Shown: positions 11,455 to 22,594, numbered from the stretch's first letter. The stretch: 64,000 nucleotides of DNA from Anniella stebbinsi (GCA_029215795.1 JARDYH010000003.1:170822382-170886381), one strand, 5' to 3'. Made by a program: numbers and translations. The notes: generated by a model not told the origin, from the letters alone.

Positions 11455-12419
11455 TGTGAAGGTTTGAGGCGTACACAGGCTTAGTTTAATTTAGGCCTGA
11501 AGGCCTGGAATGCCTCTGATGGGAGAGGGGCATTCTTAAGTTTTATTTTCCCCTAAAGGAGTTCAGTTTCATTTTTCCCTAAAGGAGTTAAGTTTAATTT
11601 CCCCAGTTTTAAGTTACCAGATTGGTAGTTTCAGTTTCTGTATTAGAGTATACAAAGGTAGGGTGACCAGATAAAATCCAGGTCAGGGCTCATGTAACTT
11701 TAACAGTTGTAGAGAAAAGAGAATTTCAGCCAGTGTCATTTGTATGCAATTAGTTACTGGTGAAATTCCCTCTGCCTTCTTTTGTATATGGTCACTCTAG
11801 TATAGTGCCTGCACCTTTAACTGTTGTGATGAAGAGGGAATTTCACCAGGAATTAATTGCATACAAATGACTCTGGCTGAAATTCCCTTTTCTCTAAAAC
11901 TGTTAAAGTTACATGAGCCCTGACCTGGCTTTTATCTGGTCATCCTAATAAAGGGGTAGGGTTAACTGCATGTGGTGGGTGTGGTTGTTGAAGAAGAGAG
12001 AACTGGGAAAAGCCAGAGAGAGCCAGAGAGAGAGCCTAGAAGAAGGACAAGGCCTGAAAACAAAGCTAGAAGAGATTCTAGGCTTAGCTATAGGTGGAAG
12101 TGTAGTTAGGATAGCGGATACTGCGGTTTTACATATTCTATTTTCATGGTAAATGCCTTTATAAGTTTTACAGTTGTATTTGTGTAAATTCCTTAAGTTT
12201 ATGTGATTTTGCTTTACCTTATAACATAGTAAATAGTTGTTGTTAAAACCTAATTGTCCAGAGTGTCATTTTCACCACGCCTAACGCCTAAACCCCACGT
12301 TACTGAGAGGGAAAGGTGAGAGGTAAAAACTGGATATCCGATGAAAAGAAGGGCTCTAAAAGAGGCAAATATCTTTAAGGAGCTGATCAGGGGGTCCTGG
12401 TAAAGGTGGAACCTTGACA
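11455..12419. mobile_element. Solo LTR-like element inserted in the R4 LINE
   Basis: Starts TGTGAAGGTT and ends AACCTTGACA, a near-perfect short inverted repeat with TG...CA termini typical of LTRs. It separates the two halves of one R4 reading frame. The flanking 5-mers (TTGGA and CTGGG) match at only three positions, so the duplication is weak. A MITE lies inside at 11659-11947. No viral genes are present. Orientation and LTR family are not determined. Confidence 0.6.
11659..11947. mobile_element. Long-TIR MITE (TAGGGTGACC family)
   Basis: Ends TAGGGTGACCAGATAAAATC and the inverted complement finishing TTTATCTGGTCATCCTA. The arms are about 90 bp. A further internal inverted pair (TCTGCCTTC/GATGAAGAGGGAATTTCACC) makes it almost wholly self-complementary. 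The same family appears at 22010-22185 and 45489-46936. Flanks ACAAAGG and ATAAAGG suggest a decayed target duplication. Confidence 0.8.
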
Positions 12420-12682
12420 CTGGGCCTACCAAAATACATCCACACCAACATCCAGAAAGCAGTCATAATTAAAACATGCTCAATCGTCAGGAAATTTCTG
12501 AATCAATAAAAGACAGCATGACCTGGCAATGCCTGTCATATCCATCTAGAAAAACTGCCACAAGTGAGAAAGAGATACATCATCATGATCATGCAACCCA
12601 GCCCTGCAAGGCAAGATGGGCCTGAATCTTGGAGGAAAAAGCTTTAACAAAACAAGCAGACAATATTTCCAAAAGGATTTCA
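12420..12682 (+). mobile_element. R4/Dong-type LINE, 3' end (right part)
   Basis: Resumes the reading frame broken at 11454: PKYIHTNIQKAVIIKTCSIV then RKFLNQ and a stop, the usual R4-clade C-terminus. A 3' UTR with a CATCATCATGATC stretch follows. Confidence 0.75.
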
Positions 12683-12690
12683 ATTGAAAC

Positions 12691-13429
12691 GAGGGTTGTG
12701 TATTGTATTGGGCCGATGTCCGATAATGAACTGATAAGGACGTTATCAGACATCCGATGACCGATAACAATTATTTTCTGAGGAGGCCCTATCTGATTGG
12801 ATCCAATATTCATATGTCCGATAACTATAAGATATATCAGATTTTTGGACTGCCAGTTTAGGTGTTTTTGCCATAGACTTACATTGGGGGAAAAAAGCTT
12901 TCCCTCAATGCAAGTCTATGGCAAAAACACTGGGCCGGCACTCCCCCCTCCCCCCCTCGCGCTACTTACCTGCTGCCATCGCCACTGCCATCCAGCGCTG
13001 CCATCCGTTGGCTCCGTAGTACTGAGAAAAAGGCTGTCCGGCCTACAGAGACAACGCGCCAAGTGATGACATCATCACTCAGCGCATCGCTGTACTGAGC
13101 AAGTTGTAAAGCCTGTTTCTTAGTACTACAGAGCCAGCAGGCAGCAGCGGATGGCAGCGAGGAAGGCTGCAAGTAAGGGGGCCCTCCCTCCCTTCTCCCC
13201 ACTCGCATTTCTTCCCCGCGGACTTCCCTGCTGCTGTCCGCTGGCCTCCTCTGCTTCCGTAGTACTTACCTGAAATGGGGGCCTGTAATCGGATTGGAAC
13301 TTCCAATATTTATCGGATATTGGATCCAATCAAATATGGGTACCCCCGATATGATTGGATCTGATATTTTTAATATCAGAAATTCCAATCCGATTCCAAT
13401 TCTGAAATTTCTGGCCGTGCACATCCCTA
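12691..13429. mobile_element. hAT-type non-autonomous element, older relative of the GC-rich family
   Basis: Flanked by an exact 8-bp duplication ATTGAAAC (12683-12690 and 13430-13437), the hAT signature. The right end reads CCGTGCACATCCCTA and the left end is a mutated GAGGGTTGTGTATTG. Inside are repeated GATCC/GGATC-rich segments, a hairpin around the CATAGACTTRCATT motif (12863-12929), and a palindromic module centred on AGTGATGACATCATCACT (13062-13079). Outward-facing donor-like caps lie at 12962-12973 (reverse CAGGTAAGTAGC) and 13170-13179 (GCAAGTAAGG). Confidence 0.85.
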
Positions 13430-13702
13430 ATTGAAACGGCTTCTTTTTTCCCCTGATTTTTAAGTTAGAGATCAGACACACACACAGCTGCCTTGAATGG
13501 ACTTAAACATATATTTGAAGGAACAATTCAAAGAAAATGCTTTTTAAAGGCTTTCTTAAGATTTTTGGATGTGCACATGCTGCGGGTGGAACTGGTGAAA
13601 TGAACGAAGCATTAAAAACAGCCAAATGAAAAACAGGTCCCTGTTCTTTGCAAAGAAATAGAGTCATCTTGCTTTTCAAACAACACAACAGAAGATCTCA
13701 TA

Positions 13703-13742
13703 GATCTCTCTCTCTCTCTCTCTCCCTCCCTCCCTCTCTCTC
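13703..13742. repeat. CT/CCCT microsatellite
   Basis: CT dinucleotide run with CCCT interruptions. Confidence 0.85.
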
Positions 13743-14485
13743 CAAATCTCACTTTGCAAACAAACGCCCCCTATCTCACTTTGCACTGTGTGTGCAAAGA
13801 TAAAAGAATCTCTTTCTATTTCTCTGTCTTTCTTTCTCTCTCCCTCTGACTAAAACAAATGCCACAAGATCAACAACCACAACGAGCACGGAAGCCAAGG
13901 AACCCATGAGAAAAATGATTGGCACTCCCTCCCTCAAACACTGCAATTGGAGGAGAACAGAACAGGGAGGGAGAGCACTGTGGTAATTCCTAACTGGTTA
14001 GCCACAGATGTCAGTATCAATTATCAAAACTAATCCACCCCATCACCCCATGTTCCTTATTGGGAGATTTTCAATTAGGCACCCTCCACCCCCACACAAA
14101 ACAATTGGATAATTTTGGAGACGTTAGAAGCTTTGAGTGGGTGCATCTCCACTCTGAAATTATTTGATGCGTTTAGAAGTGGCCAGTGCTCCGTGGATGT
14201 TCATGGTTATCAGATCTTTCTGGACTGGAGCATACACCCCTTCTGGGCATGTTTTACTTAACTGTACCTACATCACGTCTTTGTCATTGTCTTGCATTTA
14301 TGCTCAGCCTGCAGAGTATTATCATTGGGACAATACAAAGTAGTCTGGAAGAGATGGTAGAGTAAAGGGAATCCAGCCTTGTCAGACAGTGATGAACTAG
14401 ATGACTTCAAAGCCTTTGCACTTCCAGGACAGAGAGTCTAAGGTCCCTTCCACACCTCATAAAAATTCTAGATTGCCATAGAATG

Positions 14486-14608
14486 GCCTTTCCCAACCTG
14501 GTGCCCAACTCCCATCATTCCTGGCCATTGGCCATGCTGATTTGGGCACATGGGAATTAAAGTCTAAAACATATGGAGGGCACCAGGTTGGGGAAGCCTG
14601 CCATAGAG
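14486..14608. repeat. Foldback MITE
   Basis: The arms CCTTTCCCAACCTGGTGCCC and GGGCACCAGGTTGGGGAAG are reverse complements, around a CCCATCATTCCTGGCC core. Confidence 0.7.
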
Positions 14609-14639
14609 TTCACATTCAACTGGCAGTTACAATCAGTCA

Positions 14640-15010
14640 TAAGAACATAAGAGAAACCATGCTGGATCAGACCAAGGGTCCATCTAGTCCAGCAATCTGT
14701 TCACAAAATGGCCAACTAGCTGTCAACGGCAGACACACAAGCAAGACATGAGTGCAACAGCACTTTCCTGCCTATGTTACCCTGCAACTGGTGTACATAG
14801 GCATGCTGCCCGTGATACTGGAGATAGCACATAACCCTCAGGACTAGTAGCCACTGATAGCCTTGTCCTGCTGAAACTTGTCTAGCCCCTTTTTAAAGCC
14901 ATCCAAACTGATGGCCATCACCATGTCCTATGGTAGTTAATTCCATGTTTAACTGTGCACTGTGTGAAGAAGTACTTTTATCTGTTCTGAATCCCCAACT
15001 ACTAAGATTC
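14640..15010 (-). mobile_element. CR1-like LINE 3' fragment
   Basis: The block AAGAACATAAGAGAAACCAT, then CTGGATCAGACCAAGGGTCC and AGCCCCTTTTTAAAGCCATC, is the familiar reptile/bird interspersed repeat. I recognise it as a CR1-type 3' region read in reverse. The orientation is inferred. Confidence 0.6.
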
Positions 15011-16105
15011 ATGGGATGACCCCATAAGCATGCCCATAGAATTCACATATTCAGTGCACTCACATTCTACCTTTTTAAATGTATACTTAGTATACCTTAG
15101 TGTACACCTAAAAATATAATGTGTAAATTGATCCTAAATGATCTTGAAGTGCATCAGATCTCTCAGGTTCTGTACATTTTTGAAACAGTGCAGCTTGCAA
15201 AATAAGCTGTCTTGACATATTCCCAAATTAACTTTGAAGGCACCACACATCTTTTTGAAGGCACTACAGAAAACTACTGGAAATCCTTGCTAGGAACTGA
15301 AAATGGTTTCCTGATGGGGTGCTGCATTTTGCCAAGATCCATTTTTAAAGTTAACGTTGGAGTAAGCTCAAGTCAAGCTGCTATATGGAATTACTCCATG
15401 CAGTAACTTGGCCCATGAATAAACTTGAATAAATAAATTTAGAAAATATATTATTTACCAAATTTTCCACCAATGATATGTTAGTATTTCTCCCACATGG
15501 TATCAGCTTCCAATAGTAAACTTCATCAATATTCATTTCGAATGGAGGACTATGAAACAACAAAGAAGTTGTACTTGCGGTTGACTATTCTGACAATACT
15601 ACAAAGCAGAACCATATTATGTTATTTGGGCTCTGGCTGCGTCAAAGCTTGCTGACACCTGCAGTTTAGCATATTTACTACCATACTTTTGAAGATTGAT
15701 CACAGGAAGCCAAGGCTATTCTGTTTTTAAAAATCAGAATCAGTTGTTTTTCTTAGAACAGCCTGTTTGAAAACCACCCTACAGATAATCTAGGCATTTC
15801 TTTTGTGCTAAATGCATGTTATACATCAGCTGCAAAATGGCATCCTAGTAGCCTTAGGCAGTTACCATTAAGATGACACAGCCCTGCTTTTAAGCTTTAT
15901 TAGTAACTAGTGAATGGACCTAGCTTTAAACAGGTTGGAACAGCCCTTAGTTTGATCCAATGAAGGCTTCAAGCAAAGTTACGCAGCAGTCAGGTTTGGA
16001 CACATACCACATGCCCCATCTGAGCGAAGGCACACCTAGGCACAGCTCCTACCATAATGCATTTCCTTTTTCTTTCTTTTTTAATCGATCCCAGACATGT
16101 TTTAG
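15011..16105. other. Unassigned intergenic sequence
   Basis: AT-rich; no gene or confident repeat is seen. Confidence 0.45.
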
Positions 16106-16292
16106 GTTTGGCTGACAGTTCAATGGCTCTTTTTAGATGTATGCTGTCTTTGCGTATACTGTCTGTTTATTTGTTTTATGGTTTTATATTGTGTATACAA
16201 TTTTTTAATTTTTTAATGTTTTAATTTTTTGTATACTGTTCAGAGGGCTTCGGCTATGGGGTGGTATAGAAATGTAATAAGTAAATAATAAT
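16106..16292 (+). mobile_element. CR1 LINE 3' UTR tail
   Basis: Contains CAGAGGGCTTCGGCTATGGG and TATAGAAATGTAATAAGTAA with an AAT tail, the CR1 3' terminus also seen at 9781-9825. Confidence 0.8.
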
Positions 16293-17049
16293 AATACTCT
16301 GAGGAAGAAGTTATTCCGCCCCATTCCTCTGAGGGGAGCTGCCCTGAGGCGGATAGGGTGTAGAGAGCAGCTGTGTAATAACTCTGTCCCTCCAACTGCT
16401 TCGCTGTAGCTTCATACTGGGCCTATTGTAAAACTATGTACTGGTTAGGCAAGTTTGTCACCTAGTGACTGAAGATGGTACTGCAGGCTTCAAGCACATG
16501 GACACTTTTAAATTAATTAATGTATTTTTAAAACCAAATAACCCTAAGGTACATACCCCTAATGTCCCTTTAATAAGCATGGCAAGGTTCATGTATCAAG
16601 GTTTCACCTAGGATCTTGATGTTATGGCACAGACAGACAGACACATTCACATCTTCCTTTCTTAATATACATACAGTAAATAAGGTGGAAAACACAAGTG
16701 ATTCTCCCTTGCTTCCCAATAGAGCTATGATGGCACAAACCATGGTTCACTGAGGAGGCTTCTTTGGATTGGCTATTAATTAGTTTCCAAAGGTTATGTT
16801 AACATGTCAAAAAACAGAAACAAAACCAGCTTACGTGTATGGTGTCTTGTATGACCTGGATTACCTTAACTGTGCATGCAGCATGGTCATGCCAGGAATG
16901 TGGCCTGGATAGACCCCATGTTTTGTACTAATGATGGATAAATAGGAGCCAGCTACCTGATTTAGATGTGACCCCAAGTGTGTGGGATGTTGCACAGGTA
17001 CATTTTCCCCCATTCCCAGTGTCACAAATCAGGTCTCAGTGTCAAGAAG

Positions 17050-17205
17050 TTTCATTGGTAAGTCAGTCTGAGGCCACATCTACACCAAGCAGGAAATAAC
17101 ACTTTGAAAGCATTTTGAAAAAGGTATATGGAATGTGTCATGGCCCCCAACAGTTGTCACTACTGTTATAACCCGTTATAGAGCAGTAGTGTAGTTCCTG
17201 CCTGA
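17050..17205. repeat. MITE fragment (CACATCTACAC family)
   Basis: Starts GAGGCCACATCTACACCAAG and contains TTATAGAGCAGTAGTGTAG near the other end. The two ends are partly complementary. A related piece is at 61148-61225. Confidence 0.5.
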
Positions 17206-17259
17206 GTCTTACTGCTTGTGCTCTAGTTATCACTAGATGTCTCATCACATGCTAATTTA

Positions 17260-18740
17260 TAGGGATGTGCACTGGATCGGACCCGATCCACGATCCGAGT
17301 CCGGTCTAGTGGGAAATCAGATAAATTATCCGATTTCCGATCCAACAGCTGGATCGGCCGATCCAGTCCGAACCGATCCGAAAAGGCTCTGAACCAATTC
17401 GGCGGATCGGCGGATAGGCGGGCGCCCGCTGGCGCCCACCACCGCTTCCATTGGTGGGTGCCAGCGGGCGCCCACCGATGAAAGTGGACAGCGGGGGGGA
17501 GGGGAGGAGGGGGGCACTTACCCTTTAGGGCCGTCCGCTCCCGTCTGGTGCCGGCGGCTACTACCAGCGGGCTCCACGGCCTGCTCCAGGGTGGCGCGCC
17601 GGGTGATGACATCACCCGGCGCGCCACCCTGGAGCAGGCCACGGAGCCCACTGGTAGTAGCCGCCGGCGCCGGACGGGAGCAAACATCCCGGAACGGTGA
17701 GGAGGGGGTGCGCGGAGGGGAGGAGGGGGGCGCTTACCTTTTAGGGATGCCCGTCCGGTGCCGGCGGCTACTACCAATGGGATCCGCGGCATGCTCCAGG
17801 GTGGCGCGCCGTGTGATCACCCGGCGCGCTACTCTAGAGCAGGCCGCAAAGCCCGCTGGCAGTAGCCGCCGGCGCCGGACGGGAGCGGACGGCCTGGAAA
17901 GGTAAGCAGGGGGCGCACGGAGGGGAGGAGGGGGCGCGCGGAGGGGAGGAAGGGGGCCCTTACCTTTCCTGGCCGTCCGCTCCCGTCCGGCGCCGGCGGC
18001 TACTACCAGCGGGCTCCGCGGCCTGCTCCAGGGTGGCGTGCCGGGTGATCACCCGGCGCGCTACTCTAGAGCAAGCCGCAAAGCCCGCTGGCGGTAGCCG
18101 CTGGTGCCGGACGGGAGCAAACATCCCGGAACGGTGAGGAGGGGGCGCGCGGAGGGGAGGAGGGGGGCGCTTACCTTTTAGGGATGCCCGTCCGGTGCCG
18201 GCGGCTACTACCAGTGGGATCCGCGGCATGCTCCAGGGTGGCGCGCCGTGTGATCACCCGGCGCGCTACTCTAGAGCAGGCCGCAAAGCCCGCTGGCAGT
18301 AGCCGCCGGCGCCGGACGGGAGCGGGCATCCCTAAAAGGTAAGCAGTGGCGGGGAAGGGGGCTTACCCCCCCGGAGCCATCCGCTTCTATCTGCGGGCGC
18401 CTGCGGGCGCCAGCGGATGGAAGCGGACGGCCCCGGGGGGGGTAGGGAGCGCGGGGGAGGGGGCTTACCTGCCGGGGCCGTCCACAGCGGACAGCCCCGG
18501 GGGGAGGGAGTTAGTCCCCCCCTCACCCACGCGCCGCCATTTTTTCCTCATAGACTTGCATTGCAATGCAAGTCTATGGGGAAAAAAATGGCGGCCGATC
18601 CAAAAAGTTCCGATTTTTGGATCGGGATTGGACTCGATCCGGTCCGGAGGGCCTCCGATTTTGTCTGAACCGATCCATGACAAAATTGGAGGTCCCAATC
18701 CGGGTCCTGATCCAATCCGGGGGGTCTGTGCACACCCCTA
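17260..18740. mobile_element. GC-rich hAT-type non-autonomous element, copy 1
   Basis: Complete: exact 8-bp duplications CTAATTTA at 17252-17259 and 18741-18748, with termini TAGGGATGTGCAC and GTGCACACCCCTA. The subterminal zones are full of GATCC/GGATC repeats. Inside are four large palindromic modules (about 17513-17707, 17730-17904, 17959-18139 and 18170-18344) and two small ones (18360-18440 and 18462-18503). Most are bounded by TTACC on the left and GGTAAG or GGTGAG on the right. A perfect 30-bp palindrome sits at 18549-18578. The long open frames here are composition artefacts. No transposase is present. Confidence 0.9.
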
Positions 18741-18748
18741 CTAATTTA

Positions 18749-19031
18749 GCACCTGATGACCCACAGATGATCTGCCTCCATATAAAAGTTTTGCAATGTG
18801 GCATAGTGATGAAATGATAAGCCACTTCAGGGATTGTTCAGATATGTGCTACTACACCAAACTAGGAGGCTCATGTCATCATGGAAGAAGTATGATGTGA
18901 GTGAGACATATTGGTCACATGTACTGATTAATATAATTAAAGTGATGCACATGATTGCATCAGCTCAAAAAAAACAAAAACAAAAAGAAGTGCCATCGTA
19001 ATTGTGGACATCAGTAGAATAATATAATAGT
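18749..19031. other. Unassigned spacer
   Basis: AT-rich with a short CAAAAA tract near 18967-18990; no gene is seen. Confidence 0.4.
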
Positions 19032-19700
19032 AGGATTGGAAGGGGTGTATAAAGCCATCGAGTCCAACCCCCCGCTCAATGCAGGAATTCACATTAAAGC
19101 CTACCAGAAAAATGGTTGTCCAGCTGCCTCTTGAACGCCTCTAGAGTGGCAGAGCCCACTACCTCCCTAGGTAAATGATTTCTGATGTTCAGCTAGAATC
19201 TGGCTTCCTGTAACTTGAGCCCATTATTCTGTGTCCTGCACTCTGGGATGATTGAGAAGAGATCCTGGCCCTCCTCTTCAAGTATCTTTCAAGTACCTGA
19301 AGAGTACTCTCATCTCTCCCTTCAGTCTTCTCTTCTCAAGGCTAAACATGCCCAGTTCTTTCAGTCTCTCCTCATAGGGCTTTGTTTCCAGACCCTTGAT
19401 CATCCTCGTTGCCCTCCTCTGAACTCCCTCCAGCTTGTCTGCATCCTTCTTGAAGTGTGGTGCCCAGAACTGAACACAGAATGAGGCCTAACCAGTGCTG
19501 AATAGAGGGGAACCAGTACCTTGCACAATTTGGAAGCTATACTTCTATTAATGAAGTACAAAATAGCATTTGCTTTTTTTGCAGACACATCACACACTCA
19601 TTCAGCTTGTGATCTACAACAATTACAAGATCTTTCTCGTTCATAGTTTTGCTGAGCCAAGTATCCCCCATCTTGTAACTGTGCATTTGGTTTTCCCCCT
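19032..19700 (-). mobile_element. CR1 LINE (avian-type), ORF2 3' half, minus strand
   Basis: The minus strand at 19597-19400 reads YFINRSIASKLCKVLVPLYS then [15 protein letters not shown], matching the CR1 segment normally ...[19 protein letters not shown]. The plus strand has the usual CCATCGAGTCCAACCCCC end at 19056-19073 and TTCAGTCTCTCCTCATAGGG. Indels break the frame. Confidence 0.88.
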
Positions 19701-20127
19701 AGGCACTGTAATTGCCGTCCTAAGTTGTCGCCACACTTTTTGCCCAAACTAAAATTTCAAGGCAAAATTCCAGCTTCCTCCATGGGCAAAATGTCAGAGG
19801 AATTCTGAAAGAAGCAACAAGAGTTTTAATACATTGCAAAATTTCTCAGGGATTTTCACACCCAAGGATTCCATCCAACATTGCATGAGCAGATATTTCT
19901 GACACAACAAGACTTCCCTTTCCTCTCCTTGTGCCTTCATGCCATGCCACCAAATTTGCTCTTGAGGGTTCCTCAACCCTTCCAATTGGGTGGGGGATAA
20001 TGCAGGAGGGGGTGGGAAAGAGAAATCTGTTCCACTAGCGGTGTCCATTCTGCTGGTGGGTGACTACAGTTGGATACAACTCAGGGTTCTGTACCTTTGC
20101 GTAACTCTTTAAATAACATAGTGGTTA
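19701..20127. other. Unassigned intergenic sequence
   Basis: No gene or confident repeat is seen. Confidence 0.4.
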
Positions 20128-20759
20128 TAGGGTGACCAGACGTCCAGATCCCCCCGGACAAGTCCGGAATAAGGGGGCCAAATTTGAATCCGGAGGGAAA
20201 TTTCAGAATATCCCCCAAAGTCCGGAAAATTGGGCCTCACCTGTGCCATCTACATCTTGTTCTTAGCCAGCGCTACTGCGCCGGCCAAGAACAAGGCCTA
20301 GATCAGCCAGGGAAGACACCGAAACGACGCACACCCGCACTTCCGGGTACGCGTCATTCCAGCCTCCTCCCCTGCACCATCCGAGGCTTGTAATTGGCTA
20401 GCGCGGTTGTGCTTACCTTGCAGGGACGTCCGCTCCCGTCTGGCGCCGGTCGGGAGTGGACATCCCTGCAAGGTAAGCAGGGAGCAGGGGGGGAGGGGGG
20501 TGCGCGATGCGCTTACCTTGCAGGGACGTCCGCTCCCCTGGCGCGCCACTCTGGAGCAGGCCGCGAAGCCCGCTTGCAGTAGCAGCCGGTGCCTGTCAGG
20601 AGTGGACGTCCCTGCAAGGTAAGCAGGGGGGAGGGGGGGAGGGGGCGCGTGGTGCGCTTACCTTGCAGGAACGTCCACTCCCGTCCGGCGCCGGTCGGGA
20701 GCGGACGTCACTGCAAGGTAAGCAGGGGGGAGGGGGGCAGATTTTATCTGGTCACCCTA
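20128..20759. mobile_element. GC-rich sub-element with TAGGGTGACCAGA termini
   Basis: Begins TAGGGTGACCAGA and ends with its complement TCTGGTCACCCTA. It contains three inverted modules (about 20412-20482, 20512-20624 and 20657-20722) built on GGACGTCC, CGGCGCCGG and AAGGTAAGC. These caps and cores resemble the modules of the TAGGGATGTGCAC family. The right flank shows no duplication matching the left flank. Confidence 0.65.
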
Positions 20760-21400
20760 GGTAGGTGGGCACGGGGTGAGTACAGTGCAGGTGGGGCAAG
20801 TGGGTTGTGGGGTGGGATGGGGCGGTTGTGGGGTGTGCAGTTGTGGGGTGGGCGTGGGGCGAGGCTAGCGGGTGCGTGGGGGTGGAGCGCGGGGTGGTTG
20901 GGCACACTGCAGGTGAGGCAGGTGGAGTGGTTGTGGGGTGCACAGCTGCTGGTTGCGGGGTGGGCGGGGCGGGCATAGGGTGTGGCGGGCATGTGTGCAG
21001 GTCATGTGAGATGGGCGGGCGTGGGGTTGATGAGGCGGAAGCAGGGTGGACGGGTGCTGGGCCGGTGCAGGGTGGCACGGCCTGGCATGGCGCGCGGGCA
21101 GCACAGCTTGGCACGGTGCAGCCTGACCCAGTGCAGCCTGACCCAGTGCGACCCATGGGGCGGCGCAGTGGGGGGGGCATCCTCACCCGGTGTCCTGGGG
21201 CATTCCTGGCACACCGGGGCATCATGGTGAGCATTGCGACTGGCCCAGCGCAGGGCGACCCGGCCCAGCACAGCCTCGCCAGGTGTGGGGCGGTCTGGCC
21301 TGGCCTGGAGTGTGGCACGCTGGACTTCAAGCCCATGGGGCGGCCTGGCCCAGTTGGGTGTGCAGGCGTCTTAGCCTGACCTGGCACTCGGGGCTGGGGC
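20760..21400. repeat. G-rich strand-asymmetric tract
   Basis: The plus strand is dominated by G with TGGGG, GGTGGG and TGTGGGGTG motifs, grading into GGCCTGGC-type repeats. The 190- and 211-residue open frames are Gly/Trp- or Pro-rich artefacts of this composition. Confidence 0.7.
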
Positions 21401-21499
21401 TGCCTGGATGTGATTTCATTTATTGTTGGGTGCTGCTATATATCAAAAATATTAAAGAAAGGTTCACTAGAAATATTTTTGATATATTTTGATGAATTA

Positions 21500-21960
21500 A
21501 TTGGAGTGGTGCATGTATGTGTGTTTTAAAATTATTATTAGGTTTGCCATGGGTGAGTATGCTGGTGTGTGTGGATATTTATTTTATTTTCAGTCTTGGT
21601 GAGTGTGTGTATTTGTTTTGTTGGTTGTTTTTTGCCTTGGTGCTTGTCTGGATTTTTATTATTTTTCCTTGGGTGGGTATGTGGGTGAGTGTTGTATTTT
21701 TAATATTATTTTATTGCAATGGGTGTGTGCATGTTTTTGTGTTATTTTGCATTGTGTGGGTGGCTTATTATTAATATTGTCATTATTATTTTGCCTTTGG
21801 AGAGCGTGGGGGTGGATTTTTATCCCCCCCTTCCAGTTAAGTGTGTGTGTGGAGGTTGTTGTTGTTTAAATTGCTTTTGGGAGGATGTGGAGTTTTCCCC
21901 CACTTTGGGCAAGTGTGCAGGGGCATGTAAATTTTAATTTTTATTGCCTTTAGTGAGCAT
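21500..21960. repeat. GT/T-rich degenerate repeat
   Basis: Loose repetition of a unit like TTGCCTTGGTGNGTGTGT followed by a T-rich stretch, roughly every 60-70 bases. No coding similarity is seen. Confidence 0.5.
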
Positions 21961-22009
21961 GAGGTGTGCGTGGATCCTGCTACTGCTGATCTTACCTGGG
22001 GTGTGTATG

Positions 22010-22185
22010 TCTGCCTTCTTTTGTATCTGGTCATGCTAGGCAGGGCTCCTGCAGCTTTAACTGTTGTAATGTAGAGGGAATATCACCAGGTGCTGCATGC
22101 ATACAAATGATACTTGCTGAAATTCCCTTTTCAATACAGCTCTTAAAGATACATGATCCCCGTCCTCCTTTCCATAATCACTCTA
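22010..22185. mobile_element. TAGGGTGACC-family MITE, right part only
   Basis: Aligns with 11770-11947 and 46770-46936: GCCTTCTTTTGTATCTGGTC, TTTAACTGTTGTAATG, GAAATTCCCTTTTC, then CCTCCTTTCCATAATCACTC TA. The left arm is missing. Confidence 0.7.
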
Positions 22186-22594
22186 ACTAATGGAATAATT
22201 GTAACTTTTTTCCTGTTACCATAGTTCTTTAACTTACATAGCCAGTGGTGTATAGTTTTCTCTTTCCCTCTTCCTTTAATGCAACGTTTGTGTCATTATG
22301 TAGTGCTATGTCAATGAAGTAGTGTGTTTGTCATTTTTGTTTATGACTGTTATGTCTGGTTGATAGCAAAGTGTTGCCTTGTCCCAGAATTGTTCTGTCC
22401 CAGCAAGATAATATATGAGTGCATAGTGTGGCTTGTCTTGTCTTGTTTGACTGTGTCTGGGTCTCCTAGGCTCTGAAAGCATCGTTCTGAGAGCATCTGC
22501 TGGCTGCATGATCCACGAGGCCGGGTTCTGGTGAGTGCACAGTTTTCCTTGACAGGAGAGGCTTGCACTTGCTATATTAAGGTGAACAAATGTG

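Noticed and set aside
17223..17792. 189-residue minus-strand open frame, Arg/Pro-rich
   Set aside because: Lies in the palindromic GC-rich hAT modules. Similar peptides recur in several frames and copies, as expected from composition and inverted repeats.
20752..21387. 211-residue Pro/His/Thr-rich open frame (and 190-residue frame on the other strand)
   Set aside because: Low-complexity G-rich tract with open frames on both strands and no conserved domain.
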